From Tunturiibacter empetritectus (lineage in GTDB: Bacteria; Acidobacteriota; Terriglobia; Terriglobales; Acidobacteriaceae): a stretch of 64,000 nt of DNA. The notes under the pieces were generated by a model that did no database searches, had not been told where the DNA came from, and worked only from the letters and a program-made list of their open reading frames with translations. A program made the translations under genes and the position numbers. Shown here piece after piece: positions 25,161-35,276 of the stretch. The stretch covers positions 496,001 through 560,000 of the forward strand of contig NZ_JACCCU010000001.1 of assembly GCF_013410875.1 (NCBI RefSeq), read 5' to 3'. The stretch's first letter is position 1; every line of letters starts with the position of its first letter.

Positions 25161-27983
25161 ATGTCTCTTAAAAATTATGCGAAGCAATTCGCAGTGTCGA
25201 TGTTCATGCTCTTACTCGTCTGCGTGCTCCCGGTAACGGCGCAGACCGGAATCGGGCTGCTATCAGGCTCAGTGGTCGATAGCCAGGGCGGCGCGCTGCA
25301 GGGTGCGAAGGTAGAGGTCAACCCAGGGACAGCCTCGGCGCTCACCGATGCACAGGGGCAATTTACATTGAACGGGCTTAGTGCAGGCGACCACGATGTA
25401 ACCGTCTCCTACGCAGGATTCGCTCCCTTCACCAAAAAAGTGACGGTGGTTTCGGGGCAGGTCGTGCGGCTGGCTGCTTCGCTCAGCGTAGCCTCGAACA
25501 AGCAGGATGTGCAGGTCTACGCGGGTCGCGAGGGCGGAGAGATCGAGTCGATCAACCGCACCTTCAACGCGGACAACATCATCAACGTGCTGCCTGCTGA
25601 TGTGATCAAAAGCCTGCCGAATGCCAACGTGGCGGATGCGATCGGGCGGCTGGCAAGCGTGACGCTGGAGCGCGACGAGGGCGAGGGCAAGTACGTGCAG
25701 GTGCGCGGCACCGAACCGCGATTGACCAATGTGACAGTCGACGGAGTGAACCTCGCCTCAGCAGAGACAGTGCGCCAGGTGAAGCTGGATATCATTCCCG
25801 CGGATCTCGTGGAGTCGGTGCAGATCAATAAGACCCTTGAGGCGAGCATGCCCGGCGACGGGATCGGCGGTTCGGTAGACCTGCGCACGAAGAGTGCCGG
25901 CGACAAGCCAACGATAGCTTTGGAGTCCACCGGCGGATACACCCCCATCATTGGTGGCCGGCCGGTCTACCAATTCGACGGCACGCTGGGAAAGCGGTTT
26001 TTGGAGGGGAACAAGCTGGGCGTCTTGTTCGGCGGATCGTACGACTGGAACGGGCGCGGGATTAACGACGTAGAGCCGGGGCCTGTGCTTCTCGGTGGAT
26101 ACGATATTCGCGACTACCAGTACTACCGCAACCGGATCGGCTACGCCGGAACGGTGGACTATCGCTTTAGTGAGACCTCGAGTATCTATTTGAAGGGCCT
26201 GTACTCGCTCTTTCATAACTTCGGCAATCGCTGGGACTACAACGTGGCGACCACATATACCTCGACGGGAGAGCCGGACGGCACAGGCAATACGACCTTT
26301 GGAGCGGAGATCAGACGCCCTGTGCAGGACCTGGGAAGTATTCAGCTCGGCGGACGACACGTGATCAGACGCTCGCTGCTCGCCTGGGATGTGGAGAGCT
26401 CGGTGGGACGGACGCGCGATGAGGGCTACTCGGACGCGACGTTCAATCCCGGAGCTGACTCGGTGCTCAATGGGAATATCCAGTTCGCGCTCGATAACTC
26501 CAAACCTCTAACGCCCAAGCTTGTGGCTCCGAGCGGAGTGAATATCTACGATCCGACACAGTACTACTACGCAGGCCAGCGGGTGGAGAGCTACTACAAT
26601 CCGGAGGTTGATCTTGGCTTCGGAGCCGACTTGGCAACGTCCTACTCACTCTTTGGCCACGCGTCGAGCTTCGAGTTTGGAGGGCGGTTCCGGAACCTGC
26701 ACAAGTTCGCCAACCAGGATGACGTCTACACAGTTCCGACGGCGGCAGCGAACGACCCTTCGCTGCAGATGACGAACTTCCTGAACACGTTCAACGATAC
26801 CGGCTACTACGGAGGCACCTATCAGTTTGGGCCGGCGGTGGACTACGACAAGGTGAATGCATTTACCGCGGTGGGGCCTGATCCATCCAATCCGAACGTG
26901 AATACGAACAACTTCAACCTGGTCGAGAAGGTTTCGGCAGGGTACCTGATGAACACGACCAACATAAGCAGGTTCCGGTTCTTGGTAGGTGTGCGTTTTG
27001 AGAACACCAGTGAAAAAGACAACGGCACCATTACTCCTGACCAGCCGCCTGTAGCCCGGAGCGGATCGTATCTCGATGTGCTGCCGAGCGCGTCGGTGCG
27101 CTACTCCATTACGCCGTCGAGCGGGGTGCGACTGGTGTATGGGCGGGGTTTGTCGCGGCCGGACTTCTCGGACCTGGTCTCGTTTGCGACGATCTCGCCG
27201 GGCGGGGTGCGTACGACCTCCAGCATTGGCAACCCGAACCTGAAGGCGGAGCACGCGGACAATCTGGATCTGCTGTATGAGCGGAGCCTGAGTCCTGTCG
27301 GGCTTTTGCAGGCGGGGGTGTACTACAAGCATCTGTCTGATCCGATCGTTCCGCTGCAAACGACGCTTGCGGATGGGACGATCCAGACGCAGCCGCAGAA
27401 CGCCGGCACCGCGTATGTCTATGGGTTAGAGATTGCGTTTCAGCAGCATTTCACGTATCTGCCTGGGCTGTTGAACGGAACGGGCCTGTCGGCGAACTAT
27501 GGCTACTCTGCTTCGCAGATCAACTTCCCTGCGGCGTTCGGGAGGTCGGATAAACCGGATCTGCTGCGACAGGCACCGCACACTTGGAACATTAGTCCCA
27601 CTTACGATAAGCGGAATCTTTCGGTGCGGCTGGGACTGAGCTACAACGCGGCGAACATCTTCTCGTATCAGTACACCGATGCCACCGCCGGGCCGATTGT
27701 GTTCACGCAGAAGAAGCCAAACCCCACGGACACCGGGTATCTCGCGTCAGGTGGCGGCATCAAGGGGCCGAACGGTGACACCTATCTGTACGGCCATCTG
27801 CAGGTCGATCTGCAGGGAACCTACAGGCTGCCGAAGGGCTTCACCGCGGTAGCCTACGCGTTAAACCTGAACAATGAGGTCTTTGGTTTCTACAATGGCA
27901 GCACGGTGAATCCGATCCAGCGTGAGTTCTACAAACAGACCTTCGGCGGCGGTCTCCGGTGGTCTCCCACACGCGAACGATAG
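25161..27983 (+). CDS. TonB-dependent receptor with carboxypeptidase-like N-terminal domain
   Basis: The ATG at 25161 follows GGAG by eight bases and gives 940 residues. Signal peptide (FMLLLVCVLPVTAQ), carboxypeptidase-regulatory domain (about 30-105), plug (about 125-235, with SLPNANVADAIGRLASVTLERDEG and VQVRGTEPRLTNVTVDGVN) and barrel follow in order. The plug wording (NVADALxRxxGV, VxIRGxxP) is that of the bacterial subfamily found in Caulobacter and Xanthomonas polysaccharide loci, distinct from the Oar type upstream. The C terminus is WSPTRER rather than an aromatic residue, which is slightly unusual for a barrel. Substrate unknown; a glycan is plausible. Confidence 0.9.
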   Translation: MSLKNYAKQFAVSMFMLLLVCVLPVTAQTGIGLLSGSVVDSQGGALQGAKVEVNPGTASALTDAQGQFTLNGLSAGDHDVTVSYAGFAPFTKKVTVVSGQVVRLAASLSVASNKQDVQVYAGREGGEIESINRTFNADNIINVLPADVIKSLPNANVADAIGRLASVTLERDEGEGKYVQVRGTEPRLTNVTVDGVNLASAETVRQVKLDIIPADLVESVQINKTLEASMPGDGIGGSVDLRTKSAGDKPTIALESTGGYTPIIGGRPVYQFDGTLGKRFLEGNKLGVLFGGSYDWNGRGINDVEPGPVLLGGYDIRDYQYYRNRIGYAGTVDYRFSETSSIYLKGLYSLFHNFGNRWDYNVATTYTSTGEPDGTGNTTFGAEIRRPVQDLGSIQLGGRHVIRRSLLAWDVESSVGRTRDEGYSDATFNPGADSVLNGNIQFALDNSKPLTPKLVAPSGVNIYDPTQYYYAGQRVESYYNPEVDLGFGADLATSYSLFGHASSFEFGGRFRNLHKFANQDDVYTVPTAAANDPSLQMTNFLNTFNDTGYYGGTYQFGPAVDYDKVNAFTAVGPDPSNPNVNTNNFNLVEKVSAGYLMNTTNISRFRFLVGVRFENTSEKDNGTITPDQPPVARSGSYLDVLPSASVRYSITPSSGVRLVYGRGLSRPDFSDLVSFATISPGGVRTTSSIGNPNLKAEHADNLDLLYERSLSPVGLLQAGVYYKHLSDPIVPLQTTLADGTIQTQPQNAGTAYVYGLEIAFQQHFTYLPGLLNGTGLSANYGYSASQINFPAAFGRSDKPDLLRQAPHTWNISPTYDKRNLSVRLGLSYNAANIFSYQYTDATAGPIVFTQKKPNPTDTGYLASGGGIKGPNGDTYLYGHLQVDLQGTYRLPKGFTAVAYALNLNNEVFGFYNGSTVNPIQREFYKQTFGGGLRWSPTRER

Positions 27984-27991
27984 ACAACAAA

Positions 27992-28027
27992 GGGTGCCGG
28001 AGAGCGCTACTCACGCCTCCGGCACCC
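27992..28027. terminator. Hairpin between convergent units, probable terminator
   Basis: An 11-bp perfect stem (GGGTGCCGGAG with CTCCGGCACCC) encloses 14 bases. On the minus strand it is followed by CTTTGTTGTC, so it most likely ends the RND operon. It could also slow transcription from the plus-strand receptor gene. Confidence 0.65.
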
Positions 28028-28145
28028 ATCCTGAAAAGCGCGCAGCCCCGACCCACCTTCTCGCGGAACGCAATCCACAAACACAAAAGAGACAGCGACC
28101 ATCAAGCTGCAAGCCGCACGAACCTCGCGACTGCAAGAAACCTCT

Positions 28146-31100
28146 CTAGACGGTTGCTTGTGGCTCTTCCACCTTTGTCCGCTCGCCTCTGGCGGTCAGA
28201 TGGTAATACATCGCCGGCGTAACGATTAGGCTCAAAACCACCGAGATCAACAGTCCGCCAATCACGGCAATTGCCAGTGGCTGCAGCATCTGCGAACCCG
28301 CCCCCAGCGCAAAGGCCAGCGGCAGCATCCCGCACATCGCCGCCGTCGCTGTCATCACGATCGGCCTTAGCCGCCTCTGTGCCGCATGCATCATCGCATC
28401 CAGCGCCTCGGCGCCCTCGGCCCGCGCTCGTTCATCAGCATCCAGCAGCAGAATGCCGTTCTTGGCCACAATCCCGATCACCATGATCAAACCCATAAAA
28501 CTTGCAACGTTGAAGTCGGTTCTAGTGATCAGCAGTGCCAGAACGACTCCAGCCATCGAAAGGACCGAGCTCGTAAGGATTGCGATCGGCGCGGAAAAGT
28601 TTCGAAACTCAGCAAGCAGAACGCCGAAGACAAGCGCAAGCGCAAGGAGGAGAACCTGAACCAGCTCATGAAAAGATTTTTGCTGCTCCTGATATGTGCC
28701 GCCATAATCAACCCGAACGCTCGCGGGAAGATTCAACTTAGCCACAGCGTCTTTCACCTTTACCATGGCGCCGCCAAGATTTGACCCTTCCAGCCGTCCG
28801 CTGACCAGCACCACCTGTTCAAGATTTTCGCGGCGGATCTCATTCTGCGGAGGCAGCTCTTTGATCTCGGCAAGCGCGCCCAGCGTCGCAGTGTGTCCCG
28901 TCGCAGAGTTGAAGACCGTGTTCTGGATCGCGCTCAACGAAGAGCGATGTTCGTCTGACAGGCGAACCCGGACCGTGTAGGGTCGACCAGCCACAATCAC
29001 CGGATCGGTAGAAGGCAGCCCATCAAGCAGCGAGGTTGCGTCCTCGGCCACCTCCTGAACCGTAAAACCGAGGCGGCTCGCCAGGCCAGGGTCCACCTGG
29101 AAGGTAGTCGCCGGACCACTCAGTGTGTTGTCGACGCCGTTCTGAGTATCGACGACCCCCGGAATTGCCGAGATCGCCGCCTGCACCTTCGGCCCAAGAT
29201 CGTGCAAAAGTGTAACGTCATTCGAGAAGAGTTTAATCTGAATCGGCTCGGGAGAGTTCGAGAGATCGTTGATCATATCCTCTAGAACCTGCACAAACTC
29301 GACATCAAGTTCAGGCTCCTGCTCCTTAATCTTTCCCCGCACCTCCGAAATAATCTCGTCGATCGCTCGTGATCGCTTCGTCTTCAGGCGAACTGAGATA
29401 TCGCCGGTATTTGCCTCTGTGACGGCAGCGAGGCCAAGTTGAAGACCAGTCCGGCGTGTTGTGATCGAAACCTCCGGCGTATCGCGGAGGATCTTTTCCA
29501 CTCGATCAAGAGCCTTGTTCGTCGTCGCAAGAGAACTGCCCGCAGGCATGATGTAGTCAAGGATAAAACTCCCTTCATCCATCGCTGGCAGCAGATTGGA
29601 TCCAAGTGCATTATAAGCTAAGTAGCCAACGACGATAAGAACGCCGGAGATGGCTGCCAGAGCCCAGGTTCGACGAATCGTCCAGCCGAGAACGCGGTTG
29701 TGCAAGCTAAGCACGCGGCGCATAAAAGGGCCATTATCGTCATGGTTCGCGGCTGCGTTCTCCTCAGACGGCTTCAAGGGGGCATCTTCACGACGCTCAC
29801 GCAGAAGCGAAAGTGAAAGCGCAGGCGTGAAGGTTAAAGCCAACAGGAGTGACGTGAGAAGAGCCGCAGTCATGGTCACAGCCAGCGCACGGAAGAAACT
29901 GCCGGTCACCCCGGTCACTGCGATCAAAGGAAGGAAGACGACTACAGGGGTAACGGTAGATCCAATGAGAGGAACCGTGATCTCGTGCAGAGCGGTCCGT
30001 ACCGCATCGACGCGGGACTGCCCACGATCCCGATGCACGACGATATTTTCCACGACCACGATCGCGTCGTCGATGACAAGACCGATAGCGGCGGCAAGTC
30101 CGCCAAGCGTCATCAGGTTAAAGCTCTGTCCGATGATCCAGAGAAAAAGAATTGTAACTGCAACGGTGACAGGTATTACCAGCCCGGCGATCAGCGAAGA
30201 AGTCCAGTCATGCAGAAATAGAAACAGAATGATGCACGCCAGCAAAAGGCCAATCAGAATGGCGTCGCGAACGCTGGCGATGCTCTCGCGAACAAGCTCC
30301 GACTGATCGTAGAACGGTGTGAGATGAACCCCCGCGGGTAGAGTCTTGCTGAGTTGGGCGATCTCGACGGCGACCGCAGCAGCCACGGCAACCGTATTGC
30401 TGGACGGCTGCCGCGTTATGTTGAGCAACACAGACGGTATCCCGTTGGCGTCGACCGAGGTGTACACGGGAAGAGTAGCCGGTCCCAGGGTTGCTACATC
30501 CGAGATGCGAATCGGAACACCGGCTGCAGTCGTCTTGACGACAAGTCGTCCGAGTGACTCCACATCATGCGCCTGCGCACCCACCAGCCCAAGGATCAGC
30601 TGATGATCGGCCTCATAAAGCCCCGGAGAGTCGATGATATTCGACGTCTGCACCGCGTTCACAAGATCGAGAACGGTGATGCCCGCGATCTGCAAGCGCG
30701 CAGGATCCGGAACAATGTGAAACTCGGGAACCTTACCACCCTGAACCACAACCGTGCTCACCCCGGTAACGCGATTCAGAGGAGGCTTCAGATCATAGGT
30801 CGCAATCTGCCAGAGAGCCGTGGGAGATACGGTGTTAGGCCCTCGGTCATCTGCGGTCAGCGCGTACCCCAGGATAGGAAAGGTCGCGAAGGTCAGCCGG
30901 TTCGTCGTAATCTTCGCTGTACTGGGCAGGCTCGACTGTACCTTCGCTAAAGCGGAGTCAGTAAGCTGCAGCGTGCGGAACATATCCACACTCCAGTCGA
31001 AGAACAGACTCACCTCGGCAGATCCACGACTGGTCGTGCTGCGAACAGTCATCAGTCCGGGAACACTGTTGACGGCATCTTCAATAGGCTTCGTGATCGT

Positions 31101-31310
31101 GACCTGCATCTGCTCAACCGGCATCACACCGTTATCGACGCCGATGACCACACGCGGAAAGTTAGTATCCGGAAAGACGGAGATCGGTACCTGGAAAGCC
31201 GCGTAAATGCCGGCAATCGTGAGCACAATGAGGAAGAAGAAGATCGGCTTGGCGGTACGCGTCAGCCAGAAGCCTTTTTCGTCGGCGGTAGGTGCATTCG
31301 GCAGACTCAC
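28146..31310 (-). CDS. RND efflux pump inner-membrane permease (HAE1-like)
   Basis: The 1054-residue protein has the twelve-helix RND layout with two large periplasmic loops. The proton-relay pair is present as IGLVIDDAIVVVEN in helix 4, matching AcrB-type drug exporters rather than the heavy-metal group. The N terminus (FFFLIVLTIAGIYAAFQVPISVFPD) and GxxxFRALA repeats are typical. It is the last gene of the minus-strand operon YncE-like propeller, TolC, adaptor, permease. Its start overlaps the adaptor stop by one base. The substrate is unknown; hydrophobic or aromatic compounds are usual for the family. Confidence 0.92.
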   Translation of the reverse strand: MSLPNAPTADEKGFWLTRTAKPIFFFLIVLTIAGIYAAFQVPISVFPDTNFPRVVIGVDNGVMPVEQMQVTITKPIEDAVNSVPGLMTVRSTTSRGSAEVSLFFDWSVDMFRTLQLTDSALAKVQSSLPSTAKITTNRLTFATFPILGYALTADDRGPNTVSPTALWQIATYDLKPPLNRVTGVSTVVVQGGKVPEFHIVPDPARLQIAGITVLDLVNAVQTSNIIDSPGLYEADHQLILGLVGAQAHDVESLGRLVVKTTAAGVPIRISDVATLGPATLPVYTSVDANGIPSVLLNITRQPSSNTVAVAAAVAVEIAQLSKTLPAGVHLTPFYDQSELVRESIASVRDAILIGLLLACIILFLFLHDWTSSLIAGLVIPVTVAVTILFLWIIGQSFNLMTLGGLAAAIGLVIDDAIVVVENIVVHRDRGQSRVDAVRTALHEITVPLIGSTVTPVVVFLPLIAVTGVTGSFFRALAVTMTAALLTSLLLALTFTPALSLSLLRERREDAPLKPSEENAAANHDDNGPFMRRVLSLHNRVLGWTIRRTWALAAISGVLIVVGYLAYNALGSNLLPAMDEGSFILDYIMPAGSSLATTNKALDRVEKILRDTPEVSITTRRTGLQLGLAAVTEANTGDISVRLKTKRSRAIDEIISEVRGKIKEQEPELDVEFVQVLEDMINDLSNSPEPIQIKLFSNDVTLLHDLGPKVQAAISAIPGVVDTQNGVDNTLSGPATTFQVDPGLASRLGFTVQEVAEDATSLLDGLPSTDPVIVAGRPYTVRVRLSDEHRSSLSAIQNTVFNSATGHTATLGALAEIKELPPQNEIRRENLEQVVLVSGRLEGSNLGGAMVKVKDAVAKLNLPASVRVDYGGTYQEQQKSFHELVQVLLLALALVFGVLLAEFRNFSAPIAILTSSVLSMAGVVLALLITRTDFNVASFMGLIMVIGIVAKNGILLLDADERARAEGAEALDAMMHAAQRRLRPIVMTATAAMCGMLPLAFALGAGSQMLQPLAIAVIGGLLISVVLSLIVTPAMYYHLTARGERTKVEEPQATV

Positions 31311-32635
31311 TATTTGCCTCCCGCATCGTCGTCGCTCTTGCCTGCCGAACCTTTCTCCTCTGCCGGCCCCACCTTCACCTTCGTGCCTTCGTCCAGCCCG
31401 TAGCCGCCAGTCGTAATCACCGTATCGCTCGGCTTGAGACCGCTAAGGATCTCCGCTGATTCGTCAGTCTGTATACCTACTGTGACCGCTCGTTTTGCAG
31501 ACGCGCCGTCCGCGCCGACCACCATGACGATCTTGCCCGCGCCCTCTGGCGACCGCTGAACTGCTTCCGTCGGAATCAGCAGCGCATTCTCCACAGTCTT
31601 TCCCTTAAGAGTAGCCCGCACCGAAGTCCCGGCCTTAAGATGGCCCTTGGGATTGGGTACTCGCAGCCAGACCTCCACCGTCGTGCTGCCAGGGTCGAGC
31701 GCCGGACTGATCAGCGAAACCTTGGCATCCACGGGCTCCTCGACTCCCGGTACCGTAATCGTAGCGGGAGAGCCCAGGCTCAGTCGCTGTGCCTGAATCT
31801 GTGCGACGTGCAGCTTCGCGATCATGAAAGAGGTATCCATCACCGTCACAACGGGAGTTCCTGCAGCGGCAGTCTCCCCTGCGAACAGTGGTCGATCCGT
31901 TACAACGCCAGAGATCGGCGTTCTGATGTTGGTGTAACTAAGTTGCGCCTGCGCACCCAGGTACTTTCCCTTTGCAGAGGCGAGCGTCCCCTTGGCCGAC
32001 TCCAGCGAAGCGCTGGTGCCAACCTTGGTAAGTGCCTCGTACTTCTGCTTCGCGATATCGTAAGCGGCCTGCGCCTGTAGTGCCGTCGTTCGCGCAGTAT
32101 CGTAATCGCGGCCAGGTATCGCTCCCTGAGCCAGCAACTGCTTGCGGGCCTCGAGGATGCTATTGTCCAGATCGAGCGTCGCCTTGGCCTGCTCTAGATC
32201 AAGCCGCGATCGGGTTTGCTCTTCAGGGACCGCAGACTGCGTAGCCGTCGCATAGGCCCCTTGCGCTGCATCGAACGCGCCTTTGTTATCCATCGCGGCC
32301 GCCGCGAGATCTTCGTTTTCAAGCGTTGCCACGAGCTGCCCGGCCTTAACATGGGAGCCGCGTTGAACGTAAAACTTACGCACCGGCGCAGTCACCTTAG
32401 GTAAAATTGCGGCCTGCGCAACAGGAGCAAGGATTGCATCTGCGTCAATCTCCTCAGTGATCGAGCCGCTCGTGGGATGGACGGCTTGCACTGTGACCAC
32501 TGGCTTATCGGCTGAATCGTCCGCCTTCTTGCAGCCGCTCTGAAGCAGCAGGGAAGCAGACAGGAACAGCAAAGACACGGCCAATGACGGTGTCCCAGCC
32601 CGTTGAGTCGTCATAGTTACCATTTTGTCGGCCAC
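31310..32635 (-). CDS. RND efflux periplasmic adaptor (membrane-fusion protein)
   Basis: The protein has 441 residues from a GTG start three bases after the TolC stop; an in-frame ATG at 32614 is an alternative. A lipoprotein-like N terminus (SLLLQSGCKK) suggests anchoring to the inner membrane. Next come a lipoyl half (PVRKFYVQRGSHVKAGQLVATLEN), a long alpha-helical hairpin rich in Ala/Gln, the second lipoyl half (ISGVVTDRPLFAGETA) and a beta-barrel domain. This is the standard adaptor that bridges the permease and TolC. Gene order and one-base coupling to the permease support a dedicated trio. Confidence 0.9.
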   Translation of the reverse strand: MADKMVTMTTQRAGTPSLAVSLLFLSASLLLQSGCKKADDSADKPVVTVQAVHPTSGSITEEIDADAILAPVAQAAILPKVTAPVRKFYVQRGSHVKAGQLVATLENEDLAAAAMDNKGAFDAAQGAYATATQSAVPEEQTRSRLDLEQAKATLDLDNSILEARKQLLAQGAIPGRDYDTARTTALQAQAAYDIAKQKYEALTKVGTSASLESAKGTLASAKGKYLGAQAQLSYTNIRTPISGVVTDRPLFAGETAAAGTPVVTVMDTSFMIAKLHVAQIQAQRLSLGSPATITVPGVEEPVDAKVSLISPALDPGSTTVEVWLRVPNPKGHLKAGTSVRATLKGKTVENALLIPTEAVQRSPEGAGKIVMVVGADGASAKRAVTVGIQTDESAEILSGLKPSDTVITTGGYGLDEGTKVKVGPAEEKGSAGKSDDDAGGK

Positions 32636-32637
32636 GG

Positions 32638-34113
32638 TTAAATCGTCCCCGTAAGTAGTTGAAGATTTGCCAGCGCAAGCTGATAGCGAATGGTGCCGTC
32701 CTGATACGCAAGCTCTGCGCTGGTCAACGAGTTCTGCGCATCGACAACTTCGAGAACAGTCGCCTCGCCGGCGGAGTAGCGCATCCGTGTCAGGTGAAGG
32801 CTCTCCCGCGCCGTCTGCACGCTCAACTCCAGCGAAGCAAGCTGATCGTGAGCGAGGGAAGCCTCTCCATAAAACTCATCAAGCTGGGCGATCAAGGTGC
32901 GCTGCGTCGAAGTCAGTGCCACCTTGGCAGCATCACGAAGAATGTGCGCCTGTTTAATCTTGTGCTGCGTCGCAAACCAGTCCCACACAGGAATATCGAG
33001 CGTCGCCGAAGCGGAGTAGCCAAGGTTGCGAACACCGTCAGGGCCATTCGCGGCGAACTGCGGAGCATCGATACCATACGAGTAGTTCAGCACCAGGTCC
33101 GGCAGGTAAGCAGCACGCGCTGTCGTAATGTCGAGATCCTTCGCTCGCAGCGTTGCCAGAGCGCTCTTCAACTCAGGATTATTCGCGGCGGCCTGTGTCT
33201 CCACCACCGTTCGCTCCGGAAGCGAAGTTGCCGCAGGAAGCGTCACACTATACGGCGAGCGCGGATCAGGAAACAGCAGCACGCCAAGATCAAGCCGAGC
33301 CTTCTGCGCCTGCAATTGAGCGTCTCCAAGATCTCGCTGCCGTTGTTGCAGCGTCAACTGCGCCTTGATGACATCCGCATGGGCCACCTCTCTTGCCGCT
33401 TCGCGCTGCTGCGTCTGCTTCACAAAGTCGGCAGCTTCGTCAGTGGCGCGCTGTTGAACGACAATCCGTTGCTGCGCAGCAGTTGAATTGTAAAAAAGTC
33501 CGACGACCGTCGAGGTCAAACCCCTGCGGCTAATCTCCATCTCTGCACTGGCAATTGCAGCAGCCGCACCAGCGCGAGCCAGAGCAGTGTACTGTGCAAG
33601 CCCAATCGTCTCGGTAGCCACGCCCTGGCTGATGTACTCGTGCACTGTATTGTTGGCGATGAACCTGGGCGAAGGCTGTGTCGTCCCGATCGAGCCGGTC
33701 CCGTTACGCGCCCCATTCGGCTGAGTATAGAGAAACTGATTGTGGTACACCACAGAGGGAAGCAACGCCGCCCGGGCAATTGATCGGTCAAGCTGTGCCG
33801 TCTTACTCGCTGCCACCGCCGCGGCAAATGCGGGCTCGTTCGCCCTTGCCAGCGACAGCGCCTGGTCAACCGTAACGGCCTGACCAGCCTGGTTCGTACC
33901 CTGCACACTCGCCTGTGCCATCACGCCACCATTCGCCTGCGTGGCTCCAGCGTCAGTTGTTGGCGAGGCTGCACTCTGCGGCGCACCTGTAAGCTCCGGT
34001 GCAGCTACCCCGGAAGTTGTCGTCTGCCACGCTTCAGCTGGTGATGGCGCGAGGACCAGTGCCATCACCCAGCCAAACGCGAAGATCGGATTGAATAAAA
34101 AGATTCGTTTCAT
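32638..34113 (-). CDS. TolC-family outer-membrane efflux protein
   Basis: The 491-residue product has a signal peptide ending APSPAEAWQ. Two internally similar helical halves show the family's Asn/Leu-rich motifs (VDQALSLARANEPAF; LRAKDLDITTARAAYLPDLVL) and the terminal segment SAGEATVLEVVDAQNSL. It lacks a lipobox, so it is a true TolC-like channel. It provides the exit duct for the adaptor and permease encoded immediately downstream. The preceding propeller gene ends 42 bp upstream on the same strand, so all four are probably one transcript. Confidence 0.9.
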   Translation of the reverse strand: MKRIFLFNPIFAFGWVMALVLAPSPAEAWQTTTSGVAAPELTGAPQSAASPTTDAGATQANGGVMAQASVQGTNQAGQAVTVDQALSLARANEPAFAAAVAASKTAQLDRSIARAALLPSVVYHNQFLYTQPNGARNGTGSIGTTQPSPRFIANNTVHEYISQGVATETIGLAQYTALARAGAAAAIASAEMEISRRGLTSTVVGLFYNSTAAQQRIVVQQRATDEAADFVKQTQQREAAREVAHADVIKAQLTLQQRQRDLGDAQLQAQKARLDLGVLLFPDPRSPYSVTLPAATSLPERTVVETQAAANNPELKSALATLRAKDLDITTARAAYLPDLVLNYSYGIDAPQFAANGPDGVRNLGYSASATLDIPVWDWFATQHKIKQAHILRDAAKVALTSTQRTLIAQLDEFYGEASLAHDQLASLELSVQTARESLHLTRMRYSAGEATVLEVVDAQNSLTSAELAYQDGTIRYQLALANLQLLTGTI

Positions 34114-34155
34114 GGTTTACTTGCACACACCCATTGCACGGACGATCTCCCGCGG

Positions 34156-35202
34156 CTAGTCTTGGCCGATCACCAGCACCGTAAAGCTGTCGGGCAGAAT
34201 AGAGGGTCGCGGGCGAGGAGTCGCAGCGGTTGCAGGCGGGGTGGCGCCGAACTTGGCCGTGACCGTGTAGATCTTTCCGGTTGACGAGTCGAACGCCATC
34301 GTTCTCGCGCCCTTCATCGTCGGCAGCGTTTGAATCACTGGATACGTTGCCTTGCTGGCATCGACGACGCTCAACGTGCCATCGCCATTCGAAGAGAAGG
34401 CCAGCTTCTTGCTTGCGTCATATCCAGCGGCATCAGGCCCATCGCCAATGGTCGGCGTACCCAGTGACTTGCCGGTGTGCGAATCGGTGATGGCCATCTT
34501 CTTACCGTCACAGACCGAAAACAGACGTCCGCCCTCCTTATCGAAGGCCAGCCCAGACGGTGAGTCGCACCCGGACAGAGCCCACGTAGCCGAAATCTTC
34601 TGCGCCTTGGCGTCCAGTCGCACGATGCTGTTCTTATCTTCAATATTGACGAAGACAGTTCCTGCATCGTCGCTCTGCGGAAACTCCGGTTTGCCGGGCA
34701 GCGCGACCGTACCGATTGCCTTGCGACTGGCTGCATCGATCACCGTCGCGTTCTTGCTGGTTCCGTTGAACGCCCAGAGCGTGTTGGTAGAGCCCTCGTA
34801 GACGATGCCGTCAGGATTGGTTCCGGCCGGAATCTTCGTCAGCGTCGCGAAGTTGGAGGTATCGAACACCACAACGTCGTTTGCTCCGCCATCGGAGACG
34901 AAGCCGGTCTTGCCATCGGGAGCGATGACGACGCCGTGGCATCGGGTCAATCCTTCAATCGCTCCGATCACCTTTCCAGTCGTGGTATCGACGACGTCGA
35001 CCCGGGTCAGATGCGCGATGTAAAGGCGGTGTGTTGCCGGATCGGCCGTCAGGTAGTCCCAACCTCCCGTGCCTCCGATGGTCCATCGTTGTTCAATCTG
35101 AAATGGTTTTTGCGCCGTAGCAGACGCTATCGTGAAGAAGGGAACCAGCGTCGATGCGGCAAAGAGGAGAGAAGAGACGACTCGTCTGCTTGTATTCGGC
35201 AT
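34156..35202 (-). CDS. Secreted YncE-like (YVTN-repeat) beta-propeller protein
   Basis: The protein has 348 residues with a signal peptide (SLLFAASTLVPFFTIASATAQ). Blades show repeated VVDTTTGKVIGAI, VFDTSNFATLTKI, VIDAASRKAIGTV and ITDSHTGKSLGTP, typical of YncE/40-residue YVTN propellers, which are periplasmic and of uncertain role. It is probably the first gene of the efflux operon. A CTTAAG-type direct repeat lies about 60 bp upstream, placed for activation by an OmpR-family regulator. Such propellers next to RND pumps are recurrent in acidobacteria, but their contribution to efflux is not established. Confidence 0.8.
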   Translation of the reverse strand: MPNTSRRVVSSLLFAASTLVPFFTIASATAQKPFQIEQRWTIGGTGGWDYLTADPATHRLYIAHLTRVDVVDTTTGKVIGAIEGLTRCHGVVIAPDGKTGFVSDGGANDVVVFDTSNFATLTKIPAGTNPDGIVYEGSTNTLWAFNGTSKNATVIDAASRKAIGTVALPGKPEFPQSDDAGTVFVNIEDKNSIVRLDAKAQKISATWALSGCDSPSGLAFDKEGGRLFSVCDGKKMAITDSHTGKSLGTPTIGDGPDAAGYDASKKLAFSSNGDGTLSVVDASKATYPVIQTLPTMKGARTMAFDSSTGKIYTVTAKFGATPPATAATPRPRPSILPDSFTVLVIGQD

Positions 35203-35259
35203 GTCAAAAACACTCCAGAATGAAAGAAAATTTGTTCCCTACAAATATCGCAGAGCTGG

Positions 35260-35276
35260 CTTAATGTACGCTTAAG
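35260..35276 (-). promoter_or_regulatory. PmrA/QseB-type direct-repeat box before the propeller-efflux operon
   Basis: Read on the minus strand, CTTAAG, five bases and ATTAAG form two hexamers with an 11-bp period. Ten bases further lies GATATT, a plausible -10. This is the geometry of class II activation by OmpR-family regulators. It overlaps the 3' end of the kinase gene. Confidence 0.5.
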
